Source: Brachynemurus nebulosus (lineage: Eukaryota; Arthropoda; Insecta; Neuroptera; Myrmeleontidae). Taken from it: a DNA stretch of 64,000 bases. The stretch covers positions 35,178,108-35,242,107 of the forward strand of contig JAPWDM010000005.1 in NCBI GenBank assembly GCA_035578155.1, given 5' to 3'. The translations under genes and the position numbers were made by a program. The notes beneath the pieces are model-generated. The model saw nothing but the letters and a program-made list of their open reading frames with translations, did no database searches and was not told where the DNA came from. This document shows, one piece after another, positions 11,646 through 24,406 of the stretch. The stretch's first letter is position 1. Every line of letters starts with the position of its first letter.

Positions 11646-12520
11646 GGGGGGGGGGGGGGTAAGGTTTCAAAAGCGAAAAAAAGGCATATTTTCATGATTT
11701 TTTTTTGGAGATATGAATAATGTTGGCTTATTTATTTCATGTACACGTTATAGTATGACATCTGAAGTATCTTTGAAAAAATTATCAGTTACAAATATCG
11801 ATAAATAAGTCCGTGACAGCGAATTTCCGGAGGCGCGTCGAAAAAAAGTTGTTTTACGGTGAACATCATAACTTGGTACCGGATCATCCGAGACAAAAAA
11901 ATCGAAATGCGTTAAAAAGGCGATATGTTTCCCTAGAGAGTCAGGAAGAGTTTTTGTATTTTTTCGATTTTTTTATTTTTGGCAGCATTTTGAAGTGGAA
12001 AACGCAATTTTTGCTAAAAATTTCGGTTAATTTGTTATTATAAACTGGAAAAAAATAGCAAAAAAAAAAAAAAAACTCGACCTGATTACCTGTTGATTTA
12101 TGTGTAGAAACAGTGTACAAAATTTCAACAAAATTGGTGAAGTAGATTTTGAGTTATGATGTTCACGGACTTCAAAAATATTGTATGCGAGAAAATGGAT
12201 TTAAAGTTTTTTATACTCAAAAATCCAAAACTAAGCATCAATAAAATGATATAATTTTTTATACTTACGCGGGTAATTATAGTAAGTATTTGTTTTGTAT
12301 AAGATGTGTAAGTATAAAATTAAAGTAAATTTTATACTTACCAGGTAGGCGCGTCACGCAGCTACCAGGCAGGTATAAAAATCGAGCATGAGGGCCGGTC
12401 GCTTGAAATGCTGTATCTTCATTAGTTTTGCTCGGATTTACTTGAAATTTTGACACAACACGCTCGACATGTTGTACATTCAGAAAAAAAATTTTTAAAA
12501 ACCTTACCCCCCCGCCCCCC
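11646..12520 (+). mobile_element. TTAA-flanked element with G-tract ends
   Basis: TTAA (11642-11645) is followed by a run of 14 G and TAAGGTTT. The other end reads AAACCTTA, then C-tracts broken by one G, then TTAA (12521-12524). The inverted ends and TTAA duplication resemble piggyBac or Kolobok-type target choice, although a nested TTA/TAA duplication cannot be excluded. The interior has repeated 'gagttatgatgttcacg'-like non-coding phrases and only chance frames of up to 94 codons. Two other TTAA-GGGG elements occur at 32848-33740 and 50276-51002. Confidence 0.75.
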
Positions 12521-12524
12521 TTAA

Positions 12525-13256
12525 TCACATAAATTACAATATACCTGCATATACAAAGCACGGTTCTGTTTGATTCGAGAGATGTCCGCTAGGTAGTGAT
12601 AAAATTTTTATCATTATATTTTTTAGTTTTTATCCAAGCTTTATTCAGGGATTTATATTTAAAAACAATTTTAAAATATTTATTTAAGCTTTTCACAATT
12701 TTTTTATTTATTTTTTTTTTTACGGTTTATATCAATATGCCAAAATGGTTTTGGTTTCGTTTCAATATAACAAGTAAAAATATTACATATATGCGATTAC
12801 AGATTTTCGTAAAAAGATATATGCAAAAAAGAGAAAACATCAGAAAAATTGAAGTAAATACTTGTGACGAGCAACAGTAACGATATAGAAGTACGAGGCG
12901 AATTGTGAGGAGATTGGTAGTAAATGTATTGTTGTATAGAAGAAAAAGTTTGAAGATAAAAATTTAGAACAAAAGGATTATGTTCTTAGAGTTTCCTCCT
13001 ACAGGAAATGTATTACAACTTAAACTCAATGCTTATAAATACGATGAATGATTACACTTATATGCAAAAGTATGCATAAATTTGTAATAAAATTAATTTA
13101 ATCAAAAAACATATTCAAGAATTGTAATTATTATGGTGGAGGCAATCAATTGTTATCGTCAGGAGCTTTGTAGCTTTTATGGTTTTCGAGTTATGATGTA
13201 AGCTTATAGTTTTTTTTCAAATGGAAATGTATGTTTAAGAGCTTTTAAAACAATAG
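12525..13256. other. AT-rich stretch, no gene recognised
   Basis: A 94-codon frame (12596-12880) is Phe/Ile/Lys rich, as expected from AT-rich sequence, and shows no conserved motif. Nothing else can be supported. Confidence 0.25.
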
Positions 13257-13258
13257 TA

Positions 13259-13399
13259 CACTTTTTACTCGTTGTAAGCAACTCAAAAACTGAAATAGAA
13301 TCACATGCCTTACTCTTTTTACTTATAGGCGAATTTTATTACCTAAATAGAGTAAGATATATGATTCTATTTCAAGTTGCTTACAACGAGTAAAAAGTG
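13259..13399. mobile_element. 141-bp TA-flanked hairpin element
   Basis: A perfect 26-bp inverted terminal repeat begins CACTTTTTACTCGTTGTAAG. Pairing then continues imperfectly through GAAATAGAATCA and CTTACTC. TA flanks both sides (13257-13258 and 13400-13401). The size, foldback form and TA target fit a Tc1/mariner-mobilised miniature element, which is inference from the ends only. Confidence 0.82.
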
Positions 13400-13401
13400 T
13401 A

Positions 13402-15148
13402 TACTTATGCTTTAGGAACGATCAGTACACTTAAATTTCTATTGTTTTATCTCAATTTTTTTTTTTTGTAATGCATTGTAAAACTTAGACTTTTTAAATT
13501 AATTGGATTTTATGACATAAAATTATTAAAAACTGGAAACTTCGAAAATCTAAATTATTACAAGTGTGGAAAAACTACGCTGTTTCTTGATTGAAGGAGC
13601 CTCAAGCAGATACGAATTCCAAAAATAAACTTTGGTAAATATTTTTTTTTTCATTTATGTTTCTAAGTAATGCATTAGATCGGTTTTATCAACAAATTAA
13701 TATGTAGTAACATTTTTTTTTATTTGAGGAGGGATAACTTTTTATAAACTGAGTGTCGGATTCCTAGCCGGAAGGTGCAATAGCTGGTGTACCCATCAAA
13801 ACCCCCTCTCTCACCCGCGAAACCATTACTTCAGCAATGTAGTAACATTTAAAAATGCGTAATAGACCGGGAGATAATAACAGAAAATCTTCTCCGATTT
13901 TCGCACTTATGCCTCGGGGAGTATTGAAAGATATGAAAATTTTAAGAAATTTAAGGATAAATTTGAGTTCCGCTCGCGTGACTTTTATAACGAACATTAA
14001 GTTTCTTGCGTAAACTTGCATAGAAAAAGGGAATTTGATGCGATTTTCACACTTATGCCAACTGAATATTATAATGAAACGCTTATTAAAAGAATTGGTG
14101 TAAGTCGTTGGCATAGCTAAGTGTGGTTACGCGATGGAAAAAAATGATTTGAACTCTTATTTGAATAATCTTTTTGATTAAATCAATGGCTTGGCCGTAA
14201 TAAAAATGCAAACTCTCAGAAAACTTACTTATGAGTAAGAAAGGAACATTTTATAGTTTTCAATATCTTTTAAAAAATAAATCTTCAGGTTCATTTACTT
14301 TCACAATCTGTCAAAGGCGTAGAATATTCGTCGAAATGTTATATTCAATATGAGCTGATCCTGGCTTTTGACAAGCATTGTACGGTAATAAATGTTGTCT
14401 ATTCAGAGTGAACAAGTTGAAATAAGCGAATGAAACAACAACTACTACTCATTTTGTGTTTCCCAGATAAGAAAAACTATGAGAGATTCGTGAAAAATAA
14501 ACCACAAGTTTTCCATCCGCGCTTATTTTAAGTTTTTGTTTTTATTTCTTTTTTTTTTATTTTATAAGACTATTGTGTACGTACGTACTAGAGCCGGGTT
14601 CTATATATGTATCGCGTGTGTTTTTGTAGCGTTACGCTCATCTATTCGAGTTCGTAGCTCGTTTTAATTTAAATGTAAAATGTTGTTATTGTTATGCCAT
14701 TGGGTTATGGTTGAATGATGTTCTTTCTGGTTTTATGCAAGAAGTGAGTGTTTATTTAGTTAGATTAAGAAACGTAAAGTTTTTTCAAAAGTTTCCCTAT
14801 TTTAATTTTTTTGTTTTTTGTTTTTGACGTTGTTAATTGGAAATAACGTAAATTGTATTATTTTTTTTTTTGCTATTTTTTGTTGGACAATGAGTAGAGA
14901 GGAATGGATATTAGAATGAGATGATATGTATGTCTTTTCAGCCTGGTTCCTTCCCTCTTCTGTGCCGCGTGTTTTAAACTTTTTAATTTATGTACCTATA
15001 AACTTTTGTTTGCGTTTAGTTAGTTATGAATTATTCGTTCTTTCAGTTTACTTGTTTATAGAAGAGTTTTGTGTTCGAGTCAGTTCTTTAATAAAAATAG
15101 TTGACTGAATTCGAGGAATTTTTAAGATACTCAGTTAGAATAGCTATT
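13402..15148. other. AT-rich stretch, no gene recognised
   Basis: A 116-codon minus-strand frame at 13764-14114 is the longest here. It shows no motif I recognise and its plus strand carries a twice-repeated phrase CGATTTTCnCACTTATGCC (13896 and 14041), which points to non-coding repeat sequence. No gene is called. Confidence 0.25.
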
Positions 15149-15150
15149 TA

Positions 15151-15268
15151 TGCAACAAGTACATAATGAAGATCTTTATGAACGAGTCGTGTTGATGGCT
15201 GAGCGAGCTTGCGAGCAAGGCCAATAAAAAAAGGCGAGTTCATAAAGTCAAATTATGTACAAGTTGCA
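15151..15268. mobile_element. 118-bp TA-flanked hairpin element
   Basis: The left arm TGCAACAAGTACATAATGAA pairs with the right arm ATTATGTACAAGTTGCA, continuing through CTTTATGAACGAG and GCGAGTTCATAAAG. TA lies on both sides (15149-15150, 15269-15270). The loop holds GAGCGAGCTTGCGAGC, a self-complementary motif that also occurs in the hairpin near 26098. Confidence 0.75.
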
Positions 15269-15682
15269 TACAAAGCTTTATGTACGACTGTTAAAATTCC
15301 TAGTGATCGATAAAAATCGAATTTATAAATCTCACGTCTATACTTTAAGTAAAAAATGCATTTTATATAATATAGTTGGCATAGACGAATTTATTGTGTT
15401 TAAAGTATGCTTTGTTTATTATCTGTCATCTAAAGCTAATAAAATATTGGAGCATTTTTTAAAGATTTTTCAACAAAACATTAATATTTAAAATAGCTGA
15501 ATTTCGAGTTTTCGAAATTTGCTAAAAGAAAGGAGAAAAAGCTGCCTGGAATAAATTTTAATAATAGTTCAGATTGTGTAATTAATTAATATTAATTATG
15601 CCAACATTAGTAAATATGGTATACAAATAAAGTTAGTGTGTTTTCTGTTTATTGTAAAATTTAAATTAAAATTTATCAAGTA

Positions 15683-15749
15683 GACTACTCTTTATGGCAC
15701 TAGTGCTTTTTGCTTTTCATTATGCAACTAGTGCCAGAAAGTAATACTC
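15683..15749. repeat. 67-bp hairpin (GGCACTAGT arms)
   Basis: The arms GACTACTCTTTATGGCACTA and TAGTGCCAGAAAGTAATACTC are complementary with a few mismatches around an AT-rich loop. It could be a very small foldback element, but no clear target duplication was found. Confidence 0.6.
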
Positions 15750-15891
15750 TTCATATCTCTTAAAAATGTAATAAAATAGGCTTTTATGATTCAGTCGTAC
15801 ATAGTCTTTTATGTTTCCGTTCTATGTGCATTAACATAAAAGAGATCAACAGTACACAAACCCATATTTCACATTAAAAATGAAGTACCTA

Positions 15892-15893
<2 letters not shown>

Positions 15894-15968
<75 letters not shown>
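15894..15968 (+). repeat. (TA)n microsatellite
   Basis: An uninterrupted TA run of 75 bp following CTACC repeats. Confidence 0.95.
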
Positions 15969-15972
<4 letters not shown>

Positions 15973-18900
15973 TTTAATTATTGGTCTAACTGGGTCCAAC
16001 AGGGTTTGATATATTTCAAATTTTATAAATTAATGAAAATGTCGTATTTGACATAAGATGAAAACGTAAATGATCACAACTAGAAACTTTATTAATCTTC
16101 AAAAATTTCAATAATTAATAATAAATAAAAACATTTTTTGACGAATGGGGAGGGCTTATACACACAAGAAATTCCGGTAGTCTCTCTTTAAATCCCGAGC
16201 AAAAGAAAAAAATCATCAGCCGGTTCAATAATCATGATAATTATAATAATTCGTAATTTTACTAATGTAGTGTTCAAAATAAAATAATATCAAATGTACG
16301 TATTTTAATTCCCGGGGGATGTCATAACCCCTTGACCTTCCTCCTCCCCTGGTATATGCGCCTGTTATAAGTAGCGAACACTCAGGAAGTGTAGGCGTAT
16401 GTGTAGCCATGATTGTTATACAGCAAAGCTGCTCAAATAACAATCCACCATCAGAGATTACTTTGAGTAGTCCAGAATTTTTTTAGCATTTAAAGTATTT
16501 TATTGACGATAAAACTGAATCAATTATTTACATATAGAGTTCTTCAACTTATTTTGCATACACTTTTCCAGTGATTAAAAATTTCCTTTACAATTCAGAT
16601 GTTGAATAATGAAAAACAACAAGTTGAACTGTAATTTGACATAATAATTTTGAGAAAAAATGTACAAGTGTCTATATGATGAGCGCTTGCTGTTTTGCGT
16701 TGATAAAAATGTATGAATTGAGTTAAAACGAAAATATGCCATAATGAAATATAAACAAGTAGGCAACCAAATAAAATATGGTACCTACTGACGGTATACG
16801 AGTGCAGCATAATGAGTAAAAAAAAAAGATAATGTACAGGAATAATTCTTTTTCATTTTTTAAGAGGCTTGTGAGTTATGATTACGAAAACAAAAAATTC
16901 GTATGGTTAACGTATACTTTACGTATGTATATTTACCTATGTACGTAGAATATAATTATGAGTATCTATGGAAGCGGGCCCGTACTTAGAATTTCTAAGC
17001 CCTTAGGCAGTAACGCGACATATGAGATAGATAATATACTTAACAGTAGTTGATATTTCAGTAAACCACAAACGTACAGAGGCTGTGTGTACTGAGTCAT
17101 GGCTGCAACTTTTTAACATGAATATTTATAAGTAGGTATGGGGGTGATTGAGAGTGCAATGTTGACTGCCTGAGTTTAGGGTGAAGTAAAAGTGGTTGCA
17201 TATGGAGTTCGGTCGTCAATCAACCATGTGGCGATGTAATTTTTCTTTTTAAGTTGGCAAATGGATTTGAACTTGGTTCAGTTTGTGTACGGAGTAAACA
17301 CCATATTCGTCAGACCATGAGAGATAGAGAAAGTTTTAGTTAGAACCTTAGTTAAATTAATTTTAGAACTGAATATGTGGTTCTTCTATGAACTATAGCG
17401 CTTTTAAGGAAAAACATTCAGTGAAATTTTCAGAAATTATGCGAACTGATGGTATTTTACGAATTTCATCGCAATCGATAGCCACCATAAAATCCCAATA
17501 AATGTCGATATCTTACTACTTTTCCCATTTCGCTCAAATTTTGAGAGTATTTGGTGATTAGACCATATACGGTTGTCTAAAAATTTCATTTTTCGGTGGG
17601 AGTGGTGGTAGTTTCTGAGTATATAACGTAAACACAAAATATTTCAAATGGTGGGTGCATGGAATGAACTCTTCATTTTTCTTGTTATTATTGAAACAAA
17701 TAATTTTTAATTTTGATTTTTTAACATCATTTTACAGTTTAAAACATGAAATCATTCCCTTCATTGGCAGTGTATTTTTCTGTGATATAATCGGTAGTTG
17801 TAGTAAGAATTACAAAAGTATTAAGTTATGAAATGCATTTTTTCAATAACAAATATTAAAATACAGAAGTTTTTATTACTTTAATTAAAATAATTCAAAA
17901 ATATGTTTGTTTTTTCGTTTACAACTAGGTATTTCTCTTTAATTAATTATAATGCTGAGACAATACCGGAGGATTTTTGATGTACAATGAAACAATAGGA
18001 TTTTAGTTTATTATATTTTGTAGAGCTTTCTTTCCGCTTGCGTTTGCAAACAATCTGTAAACGTGGAAAAAAAGATTCTACTGTTTGACTACCGAACCAT
18101 TTGTCAATCAGCTATTTCTTTCCGACGCTATTCGATCAAATGAAATTCAATTTACAGATATAAATGTAACTTTGAATTCAGTTAAATAAAATAATATGAT
18201 AAAAAGAGAAAATATACTACATACATACGTAGAGTTAAAGAATGTTTTTCTAGAAAATACGAGGTAAATAGGTTATGCTCTGTATGTATACATGTTGGAT
18301 GTAGTTATCAATGGAGCAAATTGAAAAAATTCTTCTCCCGTCATAATCAAATTTACACATAGAAACTACAAAATAATGAAGAGTTCCGTGAAAGAAAAAT
18401 ATCAGAAATTAATCAATAAAATATTATTTTATTAAATAACGTACCTAAATAAAATAAAGCTGATTGTATAGTCACTTGAATTTCATCGATTTAAGTATAA
18501 ATTCGATCGATTAAAACTATAGAGAAATATCACTTGGGAATAACTCTAAAAATACGTTGCAGAAATTAGCACTTTGAAAGTATATATGCAGAAATCAATT
18601 AACGTTTTTATTGTTTTGTACCTTACAATGAAAAATTTAATATTTATAAGATCACTCTCACGTCCGTTTGTCTGTGTGTCATAAGGATTTTTTTTCAAAA
18701 ACTTTGTAACAATTTATAATACAAAATGTAGACAAAACTATGTTAGGCTTCGATGACGTGCACATATATCGCCAATCAATAAGAAAACAGTTTTTTGATT
18801 TTAAAATTTCGATTTTAATAGGATTAGTAAATTGTTGGGACTCCACTTTACTCTAATATTGCGTACGGCCCGGACCCGAACAGTTCCATACTCTATTTAA

Positions 18901-20273
18901 CCAGACATCACCAAGAAGACTCGGACACTGAAACAGCAGTGGATATAATCAAGAAAGATCGTCTAGCAATTGTTAACTCTGAAAATATATTTTTTTTGTT
19001 AATAAAATTTGTTGACTAAATGACTTTTTTTTTTTTTGGAAAACGTTGGGTACTCCGTCAGTGTTCCATAAATTGGAATCAGGGTACTACAACAATAATT
19101 TTAGTAATAGGTTACAAGGAAGGTGCACCTTTTTTCGACAGTGTAATAATTGTTGAAAAAATATATGTTATGTATGATCTATGACAAATAAAAAAGTTTA
19201 ATTTGGCCTATTGACTAGTCAATATATAAAACCCCAATTATGTGAGTCCGACTCGCTCTTGGTCGATTTTTATTAGGAATTTCAATATAGCAACATAGTA
19301 TTTTTGGTCCTAGTTTGTTTGAGGACATAATTTCAAGCTGTCTCATTGTTCACGCTTACCGTAAATATTTATGAAAGTATCATTGACGGGAAATTATATT
19401 TTAGTCTCATATATCTCCTGACAGTATCCCCCCCCCCTATTTCTCGTCGCACCTGTTCCGTAGTTATTCTTGTCCATAATAATTGTATACCAGATGATGA
19501 ACGATGATTTTAATTAGTAGACATAAACTGCTATGTTACGGTGCACCTAGAGCCGAGCACACTTCTAACCTCTGAACGAGCTGAGAGCCGTACGTTACTT
19601 ATAACGTCCGTCCCGTTCGCCATTCGCTCAGGAGAAACATTTAGTTGTTTTTGAAAACTCGATCATCCATTTAACATAGGTAAGTTAACAGCTATTCATG
19701 TTTATGTATATAAGTATATTACCTACGAAATTATACATGTGTTATGATAACATAAATTAAATGTACCTCTGATGTACAGTACCGTACAAAAATACTGAGT
19801 CAGTGAATAGACTTATTTTGTCAGAAAGTATATTCAGTTAGTTTGAAAAGTGTTTATTTGTTTTGTTTCAAAAACTAAAATTTTTTAAGTGTCTAAGCAA
19901 ATTGTCTCTGAATTCTTGAACACATAAATGAGGTGACGATATCAACTGAAGAAAGGCCGTAGTCTCAGATAAGGAGAGAGAAATCTGCCCTGCGCGTATC
20001 ATTTCTTATTTATTTTGGTTACTATGAGTGAATGATTTTACCAAGTTATATATTATAATATACCTTTATCTTATGGATAAGATGAATGACTTTTTGTGCG
20101 TGAGTAGTACTACTACAGACCTAAAAGGAGCCATAAATTATTTAAGCCAATTTTGCCCGCATCACTGAATATGACGTCATTTCTGATGATGATTTTTAAT
20201 TTTTACTTAATTCAAGAAATTAGCAAACTGCGATTCCAAATTAGCACGGTGCGATACTTCAAATACTAAGCAA
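15969..20273. other. 4.3-kb AT-rich stretch, no gene recognised
   Basis: Short chance frames only. Two patches stand out: GGGCCCGTACTTAG near 16977, possibly a worn hAT-type end, and a GC-richer patch at about 19550-19680 that ends in a consensus splice-donor string, CATAG then GTAAGT. Neither supports a gene model. Confidence 0.3.
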
Positions 20274-20546
20274 ATTCTTGACACTACCGAAATAAGAACA
20301 TTGAGAAGAATTTCGGGGAAAACTGAGAGACAGAATAAGAAGCACTGACATCCGAAAGACTAGATATTTAACCGGTCTGCAATTGGGTACTTGAAAGGCG
20401 AAGACAATGGGACGATCATATAGGCAGGACGAATCACTCTAGAAGAAGAGATGTTGAAAGGTCAAAAAAACGATGGAAGAATCCATTGTAATTAACAGTT
20501 ATCAACAGGCAAAAATTAGTATACAGTATGAAGAAGAAGGAGAATA
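20274..20546 (+). pseudogene. Dead 3' end of a non-LTR retrotransposon ORF2
   Basis: Conceptual translation gives three segments in successive frames: one with TLRRISGKT (from 20274), one with RIRSTDIRKT (from 20332) and one with RRRQWDDHIGR, ending KKRWKNPL and a stop (20393 to 20491). This order matches the C-terminal tail of RTE/Jockey-like reverse transcriptase proteins (LRRIAGKT, RIRNxxIR, WxGHIxRM, RPRxRW). It is followed by an AAGAAGAAGGAGAATAA tail typical of such 3' UTRs. At least two frameshifts make it a pseudogene, and upstream ORF2 is missing (5' truncation). The family assignment is from memory of the motif order. Confidence 0.68.
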
Positions 20547-20550
20547 AATA

Positions 20551-21285
20551 TTGGGTTGGCACGAAAATAATGAGATACTTTGTTCTTCAGTCATTCTTTT
20601 GAAAAATGTTGTATATTAGTTCGCTCCCGCGGTCAGATTTTAATCTTATCTTGAAAAAGGATCGTAGGTTAGTTCGCTCCCGACTTGTTATCTACTGACA
20701 GGTAAAATTAATTACCTAAAAATATTTAAACTGATACATATACATCCATTCTTTTGTTACGGATATGACATTTTCACGCACTTTACACGCCTTCTTATAA
20801 GAAAAAAAAATAGAAGTTATTTCTTTCTTATAAATTTTCAGTACTAAGCAGATAAACAAATGTGTACACAATATTTGTACTCAATATAAAATACATAATA
20901 TTATTAGTTTTAATGCTAGAGCTGTGTTATGTACGCGACAAAAAGGCACTTTTTTGTCACGTCCGTAACACAAACTTTATTAGCTCTAGTATTAAAACTA
21001 ATAATGTTATGTATTTTATATTGAGTACAAATATTGTGTATACATTTGTCTATCTGCTTAGCATTGAAAATTTATAAGGAAAAAATAAATACTATTTTTT
21101 TTTCTTATGAGAAGGCGTTATAATATTTTCAATTTAAAAAACATTCAATCAATTAAATACTCGCCATGAGCATTTGACTTTTTGCCAACGTATAGCCATG
21201 AACTGGATGCCTGTTGGCCAGAACTTAGCGGACCGTGAGTCGAAGAAATTGGCTAGAATGTCTCATTACTGTTGTACCAACCCAA
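20551..21285 (+). mobile_element. Mariner-like non-autonomous element
   Basis: The left end TTGGGTTGGCACGAAAATAA continues TGAGATAC. The right end is complementary to TTGGGTTGGTACAACAGTAA followed by TGAGACATTC. TA flanks both ends (20549-20550, 21286-21287). The TTGGGTTGGC-type terminus is typical of mariner-like elements. It inserted directly behind the non-LTR tail at 20546. The 735-bp interior has no transposase and consists largely of the palindrome at 20785-21118. Confidence 0.8.
20785..21118. repeat. ~330-bp near-complete palindrome
   Basis: The left arm (GCCTTCTTATAAGAAAAA through ACAATATTTGTACTCAATAT to TAGTTTTAATGCTAGAGC) is matched in reverse complement by the right arm to GAGAAGGCG. 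The centre, TGTGTTATGTACGCGACAAA against TTTTGTCACGTCCGTAACACA, also pairs, leaving only about 5-10 unpaired bases. Arms are about 160 bp with scattered mismatches. The structure sits inside the mariner-like element. Confidence 0.85.
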
Positions 21286-21287
21286 TA

Positions 21288-23119
21288 TTATGCTTTTAAT
21301 TATTTATTAAAGTAGAATATTTCAAGTGTGCAAATAATTTTCTATCTTACTGTCTATGTAAGCATACATCTACATATGAGTGAGTTATACTATTACTAAA
21401 AGGTGGAATATTAGTGTTTATTATTTTATGTATGCTTTGCGGGCCAGGATATTTACGTGAGCCAGAAAATAAATGTGGAAATTTTGTACGTACACTTTAT
21501 TTTTGTGTGTAGTTTAGTTTTGTGGTTGGTATGGTTTTAATTTATTTTATGACGCGAATATAATATTAACAAACAGCAAGTAGAGAAATATTAGTTTATT
21601 GTTCTTATTTTTAGTTATTCCGGTTGCTAGCTCACTGTAGATGGTGGTTGGTTCTTTTATGATGAATTTGTAAAAGTTGGCAGAACACGTACACATACTC
21701 TCTGTGCCCTCTACTTGTTTATGCTATTGTAATGTAGTGTATTAGTTGTGTTGAAAAAAAATATTTAGGTTACGTAAATATTTTCACATGAAGGAGTACG
21801 AGAATTTAGAGTGGAAACACTGATTAATAATAACAATTATGATATCGCTTGGTTTGGATTTAGCACGATTGTAGAGATTGGCTTTGTCAGTCAACCAATT
21901 AGTTTTTGAAACCATTTTTGTTCGTTAACGTTTTTCGAGTACAGGTTAAGTAGTTGAAAATTTACTATATATTAAAAGAAGTGTATACACTGTCAACCAA
22001 AAATATTAACGTATATTGTGTTTTCTGTCTTTTTTTATAACCTTCATACAACTAAATATATATAACACAGATATATTATTAATGTCTTTATCTTAACCGC
22101 GAAAACGTAGGTTGCCTAATGTTGGAATGAATCAATAGGATTGAAAAGAATGACCGGATTATAAAAGTAATAAATATTACTTTATTTGAATCAGTGTAAC
22201 ATTAGCTGGTAGGTAATTATTTTGAAATTAAAATTTAATAATCTTAATTGAGTGTAAGCCGGTTGGTATATTGTTATTAAATGCCTTGTATATTATATTT
22301 GTCTTATATCTTATTTTTCTTTGTAGCTCTTTAAATTGTTATTAATAACTAGTTATTAATTAATAAATTTTAATAATTAATAAATTCAGTCAACCTAATA
22401 GCCTTTAATTGATATAATATGTAACTGATAATTAAATTTTGACACAAATTAACTATCAATAATCTCGAATGTGAATTATCTTGAGAATAAATCAAAACTA
22501 TTATTTATGAAGCCTAAATTTAACTGTAAAATATATAGGCTAATTTAAGACGTTACGTTACTTTGAAATGTCAGAAAAAAAGTATTAGGTTGAAAGGTGA
22601 TCTAGGAGAGACAAAAAAAAAATGTTTTTCCCCAATTTACAAATTTTTACTCAACCCAATAGAGTATGTAAAAAAAATGCGTAATATGCGTATAATATAA
22701 ATTTGTTTAATTTGAATTTCAATACTTGAAAAACATTAATAAAATAAAATTCATAATAACTAAAAAAATGGGAACACCGGATAATCAATTATGTGCCTAC
22801 ATTTAATACATATTAACACATTAAATTTTTCATTTAAAATTCCTAGATAAAAATACTAATGGCCAGAGAGCTGATGATACTCTAAATCAATTAGTTTTAT
22901 AAAAGTTGAAATTTATACATATAATGTATTTGCCCTCAATTTGTATATATTACGGTCAGCCCCTCTAGTCCGGTGCGGCACCAGTAAGTGTGAAAATTAG
23001 TATAATAAAAGATTTGTATAAAGGTAGAAAAATTTGTCGAAGTAGTCAAAATTGTAGACATTTGTAGACATTTGTCAAAAATTTGTCAAAGGTTATGGTG
23101 TATAAAAGTGAAAACCTCT
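21288..23119. other. AT-rich stretch, no gene recognised
   Basis: Only short chance frames. Short direct repeats of TTTGTAGACA and TTTGTCAAA occur at 23051-23095. No gene or element boundary is visible. Confidence 0.3.
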
Positions 23120-23280
23120 AGTCAGATCGGTGGCGAAATACATTCAGTCAATGCCTCCTACAACAAGTTGCTTAAACAAAGCTTAATTTCGCATAATAAT
23201 GTAGAAAAATTCAAAATCAAGCTTTGATTAAACAACTTCTAGAAGATGCTGACTGGAGGTATTCCACCAGTTAATAGTCT
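23120..23280. repeat. Imperfect inverted repeat, ~55-bp arms
   Basis: The left arm (AATACATTCAGTCAATGCC through AAGTTGCTTAAACAAAGCTT) is complementary to the right arm (AAGCTTTGATTAAACAACTT through GACTGGAGGTATTCC) at roughly three of four positions. It is likely an old foldback element, with no target duplication identified. Confidence 0.5.
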
Positions 23281-24406
23281 GATTGGTGGTATTCACTTTT
23301 CCACCAATGTCAGGCGTCTCCAAACTAGAAGTATTGATCGTAATATGATTATATTCATATTGAGCGCAGTTATGTAAATTTCAACTTCTATAAAACTGTT
23401 TGATTGAAGGACGTCGGGTCTCCAACTATAACGGACGGATGTATACGTCTTCGAACAGCATCTGGTTTGTTTTAATGTTAACACAATTTTTAACCTTTTG
23501 ACTAAAGATTTTTTAAATAATTTTTGTCACTCATTAATTCTATTTTAAGAAAAAATGTATTTATTTGATGTAATTTGATCATTCGGTGAATTAGTAAAAT
23601 TCAAATATCTCGAGGACCTGAGTTAATATAACTTTTTTATACAAAAATGATAAAAATTTCCCCATTAAGTACCTATGTTATATAAGTGTAAAATTAATGA
23701 ACGACAAAAAAATTATAGCTGATTTTTTCCGTTCAATACAGCATATGTGGCAACACCTATGAGCTAAGTCAATTCTAATAACCATATTCTGGTGTAATAT
23801 AAGTTTAAAATATTTTAAAAGGAAAAAAAGAAACAGTTATTTTTGTTATTTTTATATTACAGTAATTGTAGTAACTTCTCCGTCTAATTTTGCTTCATTT
23901 GTTAGCCATTTAATTTCATTTGATGTTCATGATACAACTTTTAGCTAATTTGAAGTACATAACGAAAACTGGTTCACGAATTTTATTTCAGTTTTATTAT
24001 AACAAACTACAGAATGTCAAATAAATTTTACTAATGATTAAATAAAATCGTAAATAAGTAAGTATATGTCAATATAAAGTTTCTACTGACATAACTTTTT
24101 ATTACTAGGTTTGCACGATGCTTTATGTCTTATTCGAGTGGAATATACCATTACATTTTACAGCACAACAGTAACTCTACGCGCAAGTTGTTATTTTAAA
24201 ATAAGGATTTTTTTGTTTAGTGCTCTATGAAAAGCAAAACTGCAAACGCTAATTTAAAAGTATCCCATTATTTTCAGTAATATCAAAGCAATCGGGATTT
24301 TAGCTACAATTAGTTCTATTGCGGTTTGTCAGTTTAATGGATTTTTAAAAATATAAACTCCATTGTACTAAATTTTCCTTATTTAGATAATCAAGTGTAT
24401 TCTTAA
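23281..24406. other. AT-rich stretch, no gene recognised
   Basis: Short chance frames only, with no motif or boundary I can identify. Confidence 0.3.

Noticed and set aside
13764..14114. 116-codon minus-strand open frame as a gene
   Set aside because: No recognisable motif. The sequence carries a repeated non-coding phrase, and the region is AT-rich with similar chance frames on many strands.
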